Positions 10,422 through 20,869 of a stretch of DNA of 64,000 bases are shown one piece after another. The position numbers were made by a program, and so were the translations under genes. Source of the DNA: Oreohelix idahoensis (lineage: Eukaryota > Mollusca > Gastropoda > Stylommatophora > Oreohelicidae); the NCBI GenBank assembly GCA_024509875.1, contig JAMPIV010016258.1, positions 310,001-374,000 of the forward strand, written 5' to 3'. Numbering within the stretch: the first letter of the stretch is position 1; each line of letters starts with the position of its first letter. Under the pieces are notes generated by a model. The model was not told the origin of the DNA and searched no databases. It saw only the letters and a list, made by a program, of their open reading frames with translations.

Positions 10422-10731
10422 TTTCCTTCTTACGGGAGCGCAAACCACCCACTATAGAGGAATTGGAAAAAAAATTGCAATAAATTATTGCACTGCTCAC
10501 CCAAATGTTAGCATATCTATTCTCCAATTAAGAGAACCATTACCAGTGGCTTCTAATATGGCATACCACGGTAAGGACAGATCAAGAACACATAAGGAAG
10601 GGAAACCCGAGGCCTGTAAACAGTGAATAGTAAATTAAGTCTAAGTGTTCTACTTCTTTATTTCTTACGAGTGCCTGAAAACATACCTTTATGTTTGTCT
10701 AATATTAATTTACAGATCAAGAACTTATAGC
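10422..10731 (+). pseudogene. Possible degraded gag N-terminal region
   Basis: Short reading-frame pieces without a recognised domain lie between the rearranged 5' LTR and the Asn-rich gag segment. Position alone suggests gag. No intact frame. Confidence 0.25.
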
Positions 10732-11491
10732 ATGGATAGGAATTATTCACATAGAAGAAATAATGATAACAATGAGTATTATAGAATTAATAATGCCTAT
10801 GGGAATTTCAGCCTAAGGAAATTCTCCGAATCTTTTGGCCAAACACCATCAGCTACCAAGAACTACTTATTCGGAGTAACCAGGAGGACATGCACACCAT
10901 CATAGCTGGCAGACGCTAGAGTTGGGTTGGCCTCGTCCTCAGAAGGGACCCTGATACCATCACAAGAACAGCTATGCTATGGACGCCCGAGGGAAAGCGA
11001 AAGAGAGGCCGACCAAAAACAACTTGGCGGAGAACTGTGGAGGCTGAGATGCAAAGAATGAACCACAGTAAGGGCACTGTACGAAGGATGGCTGCCGACC
11101 GAGCAAAGTGGAATCAATTTGTTGCTGCCTTACAAGACGCCACCAGGCATGATGACCGCTGACTGCTTTGACGGTTGGCGGCTATGGATCAAAGAATAAA
11201 GAAGATGGGAATTTCAAAAGAGGTAGACAGCAATTCAGGCATCAGTCACCTCATTTCAGAAATAATAACAATGGTCAACAAAATTCAAATTGGAATAGAT
11301 CATACAATTATAATACCAATAACAATGATAACAGATGGAATAATAATAATAATCAAAATTTCAAACCTAGAAACAATAGCTACCATGGGGGACAACGTAA
11401 TAATTCCAATAATCATCACCGACAAAGGTCTCATTCACGTAGACCAGCACACTTTGATCACAGTGCAGGGGCGGCACTCACTACTAATTAG
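10732..11491 (+). pseudogene. Gag C-terminal, Asn/Arg/His-rich, split by a LINE
   Basis: The frame opens at 10732 with MDRNYSHRRNNDNN and runs to GNF at 10810. A LINE occupies 10811-11204. The same frame resumes at 11205 as an Asn-, Arg- and His-rich sequence (NNNNGQQNSNWNRS) ending at 11491. The TSD ATGGGAATTTCA at 10799-10810 and 11205-11216 proves the split. The low-complexity basic composition is consistent with a nucleic-acid-binding Gag tail. No CCHC knuckle is visible in the surviving part. Confidence 0.7.
10811..11204 (+). mobile_element. 5'-truncated RTE-like LINE (family A)
   Basis: A plus-strand 3' fragment containing EGKRKRGRPKTTWRR and DRAKWNQFVAALQDATR, ending in a GAATAAAGAAG tail. 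It has a perfect 12-bp TSD ATGGGAATTTCA (10799-10810 and 11205-11216). It is more diverged than the copies at 9133 and 20870. Confidence 0.9.
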
Positions 11492-11560
11492 ACCCCGAGG
11501 GTCCAAGATAATAATAATCAGTTACAGTCATCTTCTACCTGTTATGCTGTTAACTATAAC

Positions 11561-12169
11561 GTGGCAAATAGTTGCCAAGATTGTAATCTTATTTTTCAGA
11601 AGGCTAAAGAGACAGTGCTGAATTGTGGACACATTTCACCAGAAGTTGGTCTTTCAGCTAATGACGGTACAGGCTCTCTTATATTCAAGAGAGGGATTCT
11701 TAATGGTTCAGTAGTCTCAGTTTTGAGAGATTCAGGATCAACTACTATTGGAGTCAGGCAGTCACTGGTCCATCCAAGTTGTTCGACCAATGAATATGTC
11801 AGGTGTATCACCTTTGGTGGTACAATCGAAAAATATCCTACTGCCATTATTTATATTAACACACCTTTCTTTACAGGTAATGTTAAAGTCTGCATGTTGA
11901 AAAATCCAATAGCCGATGTGATGGTGGGTCGCATCCATGGCAGTAAGGACTGTACACCGGATGAGATTATGGAATGGGAAAAAAAGAACTTATTTACGGC
12001 AAATGCAGTGACAACACGAGCCCAGGTTCAAACACTTGAAAGAATTGATACTCCAACTACTGAAACGGATCTCCACGACTACCCAGAAGTTCATTCAACT
12101 ATAGACAGAGTGTCATTTGCCACAAAACAAAGAGAAGATAACTCTTTAAAAAATTCTTTGGTTTGGTAA
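11561..12169 (+). CDS. Retropepsin-like protease region of the Gmr1-like element
   Basis: A 202-codon frame with the aspartic-protease signature LRDSGSTTIGV (DSG replaces the commoner DTG) and a hydrophobic strand before the flap-like FGGTIEKYPTA. A GRIHG segment near residue 125 could be the distal ILG-type motif. In the family the enzyme acts as a dimer and cleaves the polyprotein. The frame overlaps the integrase ORF by a few bases in another phase, so the original polyprotein is probably frameshifted here. It lies between the gag tail and integrase, as expected for this order. Confidence 0.7.
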   Translation: MANSCQDCNLIFQKAKETVLNCGHISPEVGLSANDGTGSLIFKRGILNGSVVSVLRDSGSTTIGVRQSLVHPSCSTNEYVRCITFGGTIEKYPTAIIYINTPFFTGNVKVCMLKNPIADVMVGRIHGSKDCTPDEIMEWEKKNLFTANAVTTRAQVQTLERIDTPTTETDLHDYPEVHSTIDRVSFATKQREDNSLKNSLVW

Positions 12170-14339
12170 ATAAATATGATCATTTAACACTTAATAACAA
12201 TAACAAACACTGGTTTAAACTTAAGAATGCCATTTTAATTGGATGTTATATGGACAAATCACAAGTTAAACAACAGGTTATGGTACCTTTTTCATTAAGG
12301 TCTTACATTTTACGACATGCACATGACTCCCAATGCGCGGGTCATATGCGATACACTCGCACACGTTCCCGAGTGTTATCATCTTTTTTCTGGCCAGGCG
12401 TCTCACGTGACGTATCATTATATGTACGTTCATGTGATATCTGTCAGGAGGTAAAGTCACAAGGAGCATTTCACACTGCTCCGATACAGGCATGTGACAT
12501 TTCGGTACGGCCTTTTGACAAGATGGCCATCGACATCATTGGTCCTCTTTTGCCTTCGGCTAGAGGTCACAGATTCATCTTAACTTGTATTGACTTATGT
12601 ACAAGATGGCCAGGGGCAATCACATTAAAGTCTACTACCACAGCAGATGTAGCAGACGCACTTTTTCTTATTTTTTCTAGATTAGGTTTTCCTAGGAAAA
12701 TATTGTCTGACCATGGGTCACAATTTGTGTCTAATACTATGGCTGAGGTAATGAAAACCCTTGGCATCAGTAGAAACCTTAGCAGTATATATCACCCAAT
12801 GAGCAATGATGCAGTAGAACGGCTCAACCGCACAATTAAGCAGTTATTGCATAAGGTTACGGTCAAACACCCTCAGGATTGGGACAGAGTACTCCCAGCT
12901 GTCCTGATTGCTTATCGAGAGGTGCCACATGAACAGACAGGCTTCTCTCCCTTCCAACTAGTATTTTGTGCTCCACCAATGGGGCTAATTAAAGATCTAC
13001 TGATTGATGCTGAGATGACTCAGGATATCCAGTCATCATACGAATATGTTATAAATTTACGTAAAAACATTGGTGATGCTTGCCAACTGGCAACAGCTTC
13101 TTCTGAGGCTGCCAAATCTAAAGCTCGAGAATTGCAAAATAGGAATAGACGATTACGCCAATTATTCCCAGACGATGAGGCGTATGTGTTATTCCCACGA
13201 AAAGAAAATAGACTATTAATTGCATGGAATGGTCCTTACAAAGTTGTTGACAGAATTTCTGACGTTGACTATATTCTAGCATTTGCTGATGATGTTGTCC
13301 TGATTGCTAAATCAGAGACACATCTCCAATCCAATCTGCAAGTCTGGAAGGAAGAGCTGGAGAAGAGAGGGATGGTCATAAGCAGCTCTAAAACAAAATC
13401 CATGGTGATATCACGAGAGGAAAGAAGACATCAGATTAAGTTGGGAGAACAGGTCCTGGAGCAGGTCGACCACTTTAAATATCTCGGATCTATTAGAGAC
13501 CGAAAGGGAGGCATCAAAGAAGAGTTGGCCACTCGAAAAGCAGCGGCTGGGAGACTTTTTCAGGCCATAAATCGAGGATTCCTCAGCAAGAACGAGGTTG
13601 GTAAGAAAACGAAATGGCTGTATACCGCTCCACCTATGTCCCAGTCTTGACATATGGATGCGAGTCATGGGCAATGACTACAACCCACAAAAGCCAGATC
13701 CAAACCTCAGAAATGAGGTATCCGAGGAAGGTGGTGGAAGTAACAAGAAGAGACATGGTCCGTAACTAGACGATACGTCAAGGCCTAAAATCCCATTCGC
13801 TGCAGACCCAAATAGAACAGTCCCAACTAAGATGGTTTGGCCATGTCTGCAGAATGGGAGAAGATCGGCTACCACGACAAGCATGGGAAACAAAGAGCCA
13901 GGTATCCAGACCTCCAGGACGACCCAGAGTCCGCTGGGAGGACAACATTAGACAATCTTTGAAGGACCGAGGACTAGAATGGAACCAGGCCAGGAAAAAG
14001 ACAGCTGATAGAATAGTCTGGCGCTCTCTCTTCCAAACCTCTACACCTCACGGTAGAAGGGGAACGACTAAGTAAGTAAGACTATATTCTAGACATTAAT
14101 GGACATAAAAAAACATACCACATCAACATGCTTAAGGAGTTTCACACTCGTCCTCAACACCTACAATCCATTTTTCATGACTTAGAGGATAGATCAACAG
14201 GTTCGTGTCATTATGCTAATCTATCTGTCATTCAGGAAGAAGAATCATCTTTTCCTGAGGTACAAACCTCTTTACCTGTGCCTGCGTTACAGGCCACAGA
14301 ATCCTGGCGGGATGTAAACATTTCTCCTGGTCGACAGTG
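12163..14339 (+). pseudogene. Integrase of the Gmr1-like element, interrupted by a LINE
   Basis: The zinc-binding HHCC region is seen as HAHDSQCAGH and CDICQEVKSQ. The DDE core follows: AIDIIGPL, LSDHGSQF and the glutamate of AVERLNRTI. A GPY/F-type module (AWNGPYKVVDRI) comes near 13225. At 13280 a LINE of 800 bp is inserted with a 13-bp duplication. The 813 added bases are a multiple of three, so the frame continues at 14093 to TGA at 14337-14339. The long chimeric ORF ending in RT motifs is therefore not a real fusion. Integrase inserts the cDNA into host DNA. Confidence 0.9.
13280..14079 (+). mobile_element. 5'-truncated RTE-like LINE (family B)
   Basis: Starts within the RT catalytic region (AFADDVVLIAKSE) and runs through SSSKTKSMV, the AAAGRLFQAINRGFLS segment and the C-terminal RWFGHVCRMGEDR / GRPRVRWEDNIRQ region to a (TAAG)n tail. 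It has a perfect 13-bp TSD GACTATATTCTAG (13267-13279 and 14080-14092). It carries a frameshift near 13610 and an in-frame stop near 13768, so it is inactive. Confidence 0.93.
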
Positions 14340-14341
14340 AA

Positions 14342-14824
14342 CCACATCCTATTCTGGATGACTTACTTATCCGTCTGTCTACTGCAAAATTTTTTACTAA
14401 AATAGACTTAACGAAGGGATATTGGCAGATTCCCTTAACTGAAAAGGCCAAATATTATACTGCGTTCTCAACTCCACAAGGTCTTTACCAGTGGAACGTT
14501 ATGCCTTTTGGGCTAATGAACGCACCGGCTACTTTTATTCGCATGATGCGACAAATTTTATCACACAGACAGGATATTATCACATACATTGACGACATTT
14601 GTCTGTTTAGTTCTTCATTTGAGGAACATGTTTCTGGACTTCGTTCTGTATTGAAAATCTTAAGAGACAATAACTTAACTGCTAAACCCACTAAAACACA
14701 AGTGGCTTTTCATGAAATAATTTTTCTTGGACATATTATTGGAGCAGGGCTTATCCAAACTATTCCCCATAACGTATCTAAAAATTTAAATTTGTCAATT
14801 CCTAAAAGAAAAAAAACAAGTTAG
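14342..14824 (+). pseudogene. Reverse transcriptase of the Gmr1-like element, partial
   Basis: Motifs present are AKFFTKIDLTKGYWQIPL, the MPFGLMNAPATF block, the catalytic TYIDDICLF (YIDD) and FLGHIIGAG. The N-terminal fingers, including the usual 'CIDYR' block, are missing just before 14342, so a deletion removed them at the integrase-RT junction. A frameshift near 14820 separates RT from the connection and RNase H. Confidence 0.88.
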
Positions 14825-15410
14825 GAGTTTATTTGGTCTCGTCCAATACTATAGTAGATTCATACCCAATTTATCATCCATCACGGCTGTCTTGTCCTCA
14901 CTTTTGAGGAAGGACATGCCTGTGAAAGTGACTTGGACGGCAGACTGTGACAAAACGTTTCACCAAATACTATTGCTCTTCTCCAGGCCACCTATTTAAA
15001 GGTTGCCAGACATTAACAGAATTTTCTTTTTACGCACAGATGCCAGCAATTATGGAATTGGAGGTAGTCTCTTACAAGAATACGAAGGAGTACTTCACCC
15101 AACGATGTTTATTTCGAGAACGCTCACCAATGCTGAGATTAAATACTCCGTCATAGAAAAGGAGTTGTTAGCAGTGGTTTGGGCTATCCAGAAATTGGAG
15201 AAATACCTTCTGGGTGCACCATTCGTAATCCAGACTGATCAAAAGTCTGTTGCTTCACTAAGACGTGCTAATCACAAAAATGCGAAGTTAGCGAGGTTTG
15301 CTATATTATTACAGCATCCAACTTTCAAATTGAATCTATACCTGGCAGCGAAAATGTGATGGCAGACTCACTGTCGCGACTTCCATCAGATTCAAGTGAT
15401 AACTAACAAC
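14820..15410 (+). pseudogene. RT connection and RNase H of the Gmr1-like element
   Basis: The frame at 14820 reads RSLFGLVQYYSRFIPNLS, the usual RT-RNase H connection. It meets one stop near 14998 and continues as RNase H: LRTDASNYGIGG, the glutamate in IEKELLAVVWAI, and QTDQKSVASL. A second frameshift near 15350 leads to a DSLSRLP-like end in another phase. In the family RNase H degrades the RNA strand after reverse transcription. Broken and inactive. Confidence 0.88.
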
Positions 15411-16542
15411 TCAACGAACATAAAGGAAATGGATATTCAAGTTTTGTTTTGTTCAGATTCATAACAAGATCTACGGTTTACGCATACGGAGCTACGACGT
15501 TACGTTCCTTACGGAAATCTGCAAATTTCGATCCAACTCTTGATAGTCAAACAATATAATTGATTGAAAACATTACGAATGATAACATAATATTCATGGA
15601 AAGATCTCATCTTCAATCAAATTTCAAGGTACTTGGTTCGGTCTTCATACCTGGCCAAAGCAATCAGAGATGGTCTACAAATCTATAATCAATTAAACTT
15701 TTAATAGAAAGTTACGTTACATACATTTATATGTTATCTGTGAATTTCAAGAACATCGATTGTGGAATTAATTTTCGGTTTTTATGGAACTAACTATAGT
15801 TCACAAACATTAAGGAACTAAGAACAGATTGATCTTCGGGACTTATAATATGAATTTCGTTACTTTTGAATTGAGTGAAATAAAAGACAGTTATAAAAAA
15901 AATAACGATATAAAAAAATAAAATATAAAACAAAATATGATCACACAGGTCATTGTAATCAGTACTACAGTGATATAATTAGTTACGATTAATGTAGTTA
16001 ATTAATTATGTGAATTTTATTATGATATAACACGATATATTTTCTTTTCTTTAACTGATACATTAATTTAAGTACATAGATAATTCCTTACACATCTATT
16101 TGAGTTTAATCTTATTACTCTCTTACTACTTAACTATCATTTATTCTCTATCGTACTTTTCTTTATTTTTCTTTACTTCCTTCACTTTAATACAATACTT
16201 TGATTTATTTAATTATCATTTCACTCCATTACCTACTACACATATTACGTTAATTAATTAGTTAATTTTACATTTAGTTAGTATATTCTATTATATTACA
16301 CGTACTTTAGGTTACATAGATACTTAGTTACTATTCTTTCTGACAGTTGACTCCTTCTTTAGTTAACTTAGGATAATTTTCATTTATTATATGACACGTA
16401 TTATATGATAGGTAATATGTTGACATGACTTACGACATTGTTCCGAGCAGAATATCGTGAGCCATATATCGTATATCGTTACAATTTTATGATAATAATC
16501 TTTATAATTCCAAAAAAAACCAAAAGAGTAGATCCCCCCCCC
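15411..16542 (+). other. 3' non-coding region of the Gmr1-like element
   Basis: AT-rich, many short frames, no domain. A C12-13 run lies near 16535-16547. It sits between the end of RNase H and the polypurine tract. Confidence 0.6.
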
Positions 16543-16545
16543 CCC

Positions 16546-16558
16546 GTTGGGAAGGGAA
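16546..16558 (+). promoter_or_regulatory. Polypurine tract of the Gmr1-like element
   Basis: A purine-rich GTTGGGAAGGGAA lies directly before TGTTACGG, the start of the 3' LTR. Confidence 0.6.
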
Positions 16559-17441
16559 TGTTACGGATTGTTACGATATGTTTTAACAATGTCGTCTGCT
16601 ACAGTGTGAGCACTTGTAGGATTGCACATTGGATGCTTGAGATGTTTGTTAAAAGAAAGAATGGTTTTCACGCTTCACGGTATTTAGTGAACGCGAAGTA
16701 TATAGTAACTTGATGACGTGTCAAGACTGTTATGGTCCCGCTTGACTACAAGTCACGGTCACCCACTTTTGATATAAGCTCCGAGCGAGACGGACGCAAT
16801 TCTGTTCAACTCCCAAATTATTGATAGTGCAAGTATTCTCGTTATAAAAACTTTGGCTATAGGGTCAGGCCTAATTATGTGTGAGGTAAGGACGGTTAAA
16901 GAGAAAACCAGGAGTTATTGAAGTCCAAAATACGGAAGTATTTTTGATCATGTGTTTATGATCTATAGTTGCAGACGGGCGAGTCTCATTTTCAGTTACT
17001 GCCTTGCAGTAACGCGTATACACAGCTCACCACGTTCTGACGACGATTAATTATTGTTCTATAATTGTGGACTGGACTTGCTCTGAGTGGAAATGATTTG
17101 TATCAAATAATATATTACCAATGCCATAATATATGATGTCTTCGTGATTTTTCATGTAATAAATTTGTCAGATGGACTCAGATGAAAATTGGGATATCAA
17201 CTGATTTAATTGATTGTTCATCAAGTTGGCGGAACTTATTAACGCATTATGTTTTCATCCTATGGTTTTGTTTAAGCACGATACTGCTCTTCAAAGAACA
17301 ATAATATTGATGAAATTGTAAACAAGGTTCGGAAGGAAAAAACTAACGATGACACTCAATTTATTAATTAAAATACCCTGCTCAAATAAGACACATCTTC
17401 AGCCGAGGATATACCCCCACGCCCGTAATAGTGGCGTAACA
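16559..17441 (+). repeat. 3' LTR of the Gmr1-like element
   Basis: 883 bp from TGTTACGG to CGTAACA. The first part matches the 5' remnant at 10304-10386, apart from a 10-bp duplication at the start (TGTTACGGAT then TGTTACGATA). The rest has no counterpart at the 5' end, where the LTR has been lost. Confidence 0.88.
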
Positions 17442-17446
17442 ATTAA

Positions 17447-18856
17447 CTGTTATCAAGATGGCAGCCACGTGTTCATGAAAAGCATCTTGCGATGTGTATA
17501 AAGGCGGCGCGTCACCATGCGTGTGTATAAAGAAGACGTCAGTTTTATATTGTGTGAATTGACACGTGGGTGAAAGTAGGTTAATATAATTCCAGTTGTC
17601 GTTTAAATTTCCTTTAGGTGGTGTATTTAGTTCCAGTTTTGTTAAAGTTAAGAATAATTATATTTTATTCTTTAATGTAAGAGTAATTATGTGTATTTCA
17701 CGTTTATTGATTATTCTACTGTATATCTTTAGTGGGTTACTTTGAGTGAGGTGAGAATATGTATTTAGATTTCTGGAGAGCGCGAGGCCACTCCGTGGTG
17801 CGTAAGGCACGTTGAGACAAGTGTTTCTCTGTTTGCTCCCGGCGGAGCATGGAAACACCCATGCAGCGGGTGTCCATTACAGGCCCACAAGAAGCATTTT
17901 GATGCTATTGCAGTGGTTGTTTCGGTAACGGTAACGATGTGTTTCATGTGATGAGTTCCCAATCTCATCAGGGGTCATATACGACGCGCTTGTTGCCAGG
18001 CGCACCAGTCGTCACTCACGACATGTTCAGAGTGCAGGAACGAATATTGAGATGGATCAGTTGCGAGGTGGTGGTTTATTCTCATTATTGAGAGTATTTG
18101 TTTTACATATAGTTGAATATCATTTTATGTTCATTTTATTATTATTTAATTATTGTGATGTGTAGGATGGTTTGTGAGATCACGTGGGCTCACTTGCAGA
18201 TATATATCTCTCTTCTCCGCTCCTGAGGGAGCATGGGGCCACCAGTGTAGTTTGCCTCCGTATGAAGCATTCAGATGCTCGTGCAGTAGTAGTTTCGGTA
18301 GCAATCTGTGTTACATGGTGAGATTGCCAGCCTCATGCACAACACCATACTAGTCTCATTGGACGACATGCATAAGTGTGTGTGTGATAGCTGAGTGTGT
18401 GCTCCTGCAGTAGTGATTTCGGTAGCAATCTATGTTACACGGTGAGATTGCCAGCCTCATGCACAACACCATACTAGTCTCGCTAGACAACATGCATGTG
18501 TGTGTGCATGATAGTTGAATACTCATTTTCACGCAGTGTGGAAGGGCAGTTTGACAGGCGAAAACATGGTGTTTCTGATTATTCAACTATTATGATTTTA
18601 ACCAGTCGTTGCATTGTTTGCGTCTTCAGATTAGCAATCGAGCACTGGCTGGGTGTTTGGTGTTTGGTTTTGTTCGCTTTGTTATTTGTTGAATGTTTGC
18701 TTCGTGTGTTTAAATGTCACTGATAGGGTTGTAGAAATAAATACAGCCCCTGCCTTAAGAATCCGAGTTTATTGTTGATTAGGGTCGGTTGCGAGTGTGC
18801 AAGAGAGTGATCAAATATCACAACATCATCATCATCATCTCGCCCACCATATCACA
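17447..18856 (+). repeat. 3' LTR of the CSD-CCHC element, segment 3
   Basis: Matches about 4180-6904 of the 5' LTR but lacks the 1.28-kb block. It also lacks about 25 bp near 17593. It includes the YY1-like/E-box/TATA cluster and the tandem duplication, and ends ATATCACA before the TGAT repeat. Confidence 0.92.
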
Positions 18857-18860
18857 TGAT

Positions 18861-19198
18861 GGCGATCTCCCAGTCCTTTGGTATGGTCTTGTTGCACCAC
18901 GCTGCCTGTAGGACCCTTAAGAGTAATAGGTCCCCTGATGCTCCCATGTACTTAACCATTTCTGTTGTTATACCATCATGCCCTGCTGCTTTGCCCATCT
19001 TGATTTTCTCCAGTGCTGCCTTCAGTTGTTCCATCTTTATGTCATCTTCATCACCATTTGTTTCCTCTTCTATGCTAGTGGTTATCATTTCTGATCCTTG
19101 ACCTTGCTCACCATCAAGGAGTTCTGAGAAATATTCTTTCTATCTTTCCATTACTTCCTTCGGGGCAGTAAGCATTTTGCCTTGCTTGTCCTTTATAA
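18861..19198 (-). pseudogene. RTE-like LINE (family B), 5' part of the copy split at 3402
   Basis: Minus-strand translation gives DKQGKMLTAPKEVMER, FSELLDGEQGQG, LEKIKMGKAAGHDGITTEM and IPKDWEIAI, the N-terminal RT region of RTE-like LINEs. It contains an in-frame stop near 19143. It joins directly to the fragment ending at 3402 once the LTR element is removed. It is cut at about 19198, where a different LINE fragment begins. Confidence 0.9.
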
Positions 19199-19640
19199 AT
19201 ATCCAGAAAGTATCAGAAGATCTTGAAGACGGCCAGATATAGTGCTACAATCCTCATCGTCGCACCAGATTATAATGATTGAGATGACCGTGCCGTTTGA
19301 ATCCAGATTGGACGAGTAACACTCTTTCAAAGTGGCCAAGTATAATGATCTGGTCAAGAACTTGAGATACCACGGGTTCACTGCGAGGGTCATGGCTTTT
19401 GAGGTAGGTGCAAGAGGTCTAGTGGCTGACTCAGTATATGACCTACTGAAACTGTTGGGTTCGAAAGGACAGTCAAGATCAAGGGCCCTTAAGAGACTCA
19501 GTGAAACTGCGGAAAAGACATCGTGCTTGCTGTGGAACAACCGGAACAGGGCTATGGAATTCAGGACAGAAATTTATTTTCAACACCAGGGTTATTTACA
19601 CAATTGCCTCCAACTGACAGAAAAAAATGAGGGAAGTTAA
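19199..19640 (+). pseudogene. C-terminal restriction-like endonuclease of an R2-type LINE (fragment)
   Basis: Plus-strand translation reads RRPDIVL, about a dozen residues, then MIEMTVPFESRLDE, one stop, then FKVAKYNDLVKNLRYHGF and FEVGARGLVADSVYDLLKLLG. The spacing R-P-D ... E-x-T followed by 'KYxxL' is that of the restriction-like endonuclease at the C-terminus of R2/NeSL-type LINEs. The family assignment is from motif memory. A second copy of the same segment occupies the window end from 63842. Confidence 0.6.
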
Positions 19641-19819
19641 AAACCGCAACCAAGGTCGAGTGGAATAAATGATCTGCACAAGACAACAAGAGGCTGACAC
19701 TTCAGAGTCATGACCCAAGTGGGCCCCCCCCCCCCTTTTTTTTTAGAGTGTAAAGGAGATTAAGAGGCCAAAACACTTGGTCGACTGGGGACCAGTTCTG
19801 ATGATCATGTGACCGCGCA
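19641..19819. other. Spacer with C/T homopolymer
   Basis: Non-coding, with adjacent C11 and T10 runs at about 19725-19744. Confidence 0.6.
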
Positions 19820-20290
19820 ATGCTCGGATTAATAGTTAAATCTCAGTGTGACAAAACGGGGCGGCCTCTATTGATCTTTGTTTCGTTCCTGCCGTATCGG
19901 TACATTTGTGGTACTGATTTTTATTATGTGCTCTCAATTATCGCACTTTTCTTTCTTTTTTTCTTCGTTATTTTTCTGCTAAGTAGCAGATATTTGAGTA
20001 TGGTCGAATTGCTCGACACTCCCTGTAGGTGATAATAATCACATTTGCTTGACGCTACATAGATTTGCTGAGGTAATTACTCGCAGTCGCAAGAGAGCGG
20101 CACAGCTTGGATAAGATTAGCACAAGATTTCGTGTGCGCGGCGGAGACTTATGACATGACAAAAGCGTTTCCTGTCCTACTTGTTATGACAAGAGTATTT
20201 TCTTATAAAGTAATGATGGTTACATTTTGAACATGCTGTTGTGTGACTTTACCGATCTGTCTGTAAGTGTGTACACAAGGGCATCGGACA
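19820..20290 (+). repeat. Diverged dispersed repeat, copy 1
   Basis: The block around 19900-20000, with GATTTTTATTATGTGCTCTC and CTGCTAAGTAGCAG, occurs in reverse complement at about 23415-23515. A second block, ACCGATCTGTCTGTAAGTGT, matches the reverse complement near 23070-23095 in the expected order. No coding frame is supported. Confidence 0.6.
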
Positions 20291-20857
20291 TCTTATTATC
20301 ATTTAATGGCGAGTTTTTTGGGTTTTTTAAATAAAGTTTTTGCCTCGTTTTGGCGAGGCGAGTCCCGTTCAACCTCGTCGGTTATATTAGGGCGCATGTC
20401 CAAATGAAAAAGACCCCTAGGTCTGAGGTTAATTTTGTTTATGGGAGATTTGACCTCTGCCTTACGTTCAAAATTATCCGATGTTGGAATAATTTGAAAT
20501 TACCCCATAACCCGCCTGTTTGAATATGATTGGAGTTTTGTGATAGCTCATAACAAACGAAGGCGTGGGAAGGCAGGGAATATAGCCTGACCATTTTCTC
20601 AAGCTATTTCACTTGAGAAATTGCTCGTCAAGAAACCAGACTGCTACAGTGAAGAATTAGAATTCAGAGTTCCTTCTTAAAATACCGGATACCTTTTATT
20701 GGAGTATTCATCAGGACGTACAAAATATCCCAGGAAATCTCTAACATTTTAAATAAGGAAACCGGGATTGAGGAGACCGAAAGACCGCACATGAAGTCAG
20801 AGAGGGAACTTATTAAATTGACGACACCCCAGACGTGTGTAAGAGGCCGATTCAAGT
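20291..20857. other. No intact gene
   Basis: Mostly non-coding. At about 20740-20850 a short plus-strand frame with IEETERPHMKSERELIKLTT could be the remnant of some coding sequence. I do not recognise it. Confidence 0.4.
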
Positions 20858-20869
20858 CTCTTTTATTCT

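Larger units (their letters stand above)
10304..17441 (+). mobile_element. Gmr1-like Ty3/gypsy retrotransposon, degraded
   Basis: Bounded by TGTTACG and CGTAACA and by the 5-bp TSD ATTAA (10299-10303 and 17442-17446). Removing it restores the LTR sequence seen at 4165-4185. The order of domains is gag, protease, integrase, RT, RNase H. Integrase lies upstream of RT, as in Gmr1-type gypsy elements, while the protein sequences are gypsy-like and not Copia-like. The 5' LTR is reduced to about 80 bp plus an inverted piece of target, and the 3' LTR is 883 bp. The element holds two LINE insertions, a deletion in RT, a frameshift and stops. Confidence 0.9.
3403..18856 (+). mobile_element. LTR retroelement encoding a LIN28-like CSD-CCHC protein (with nested insertions)
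   Basis: The element starts TGTGACAG and ends ATATCACA, so the termini form TGTGA/TCACA. It is flanked by the direct repeat TGAT at 3399-3402 and 18857-18860. Removing it rejoins the RTE-like LINE coding sequence. The 5' LTR is 3403-6904, the internal region 6905-8564, and the 3' LTR begins at 8565 and is spread over three pieces. The internal region is only 1.66 kb and lacks protease, RT and integrase, so the copy is non-autonomous or has lost pol. Later insertions inside it are a LINE (9133-10134), a Gmr1-like element (10304-17441) and a small SINE head (3873-3925). Confidence 0.9.

Noticed and set aside
12163..13650. A 495-residue integrase-RT fusion protein
   Set aside because: The RT part is a LINE inserted with a 13-bp TSD; the integrase frame continues after it.
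10304..17441. Copia-type element because integrase precedes RT
   Set aside because: Integrase, RT and RNase H motifs are gypsy-like, and the same order with gypsy-like proteins occurs in the element at 53351; Gmr1-type fits better.
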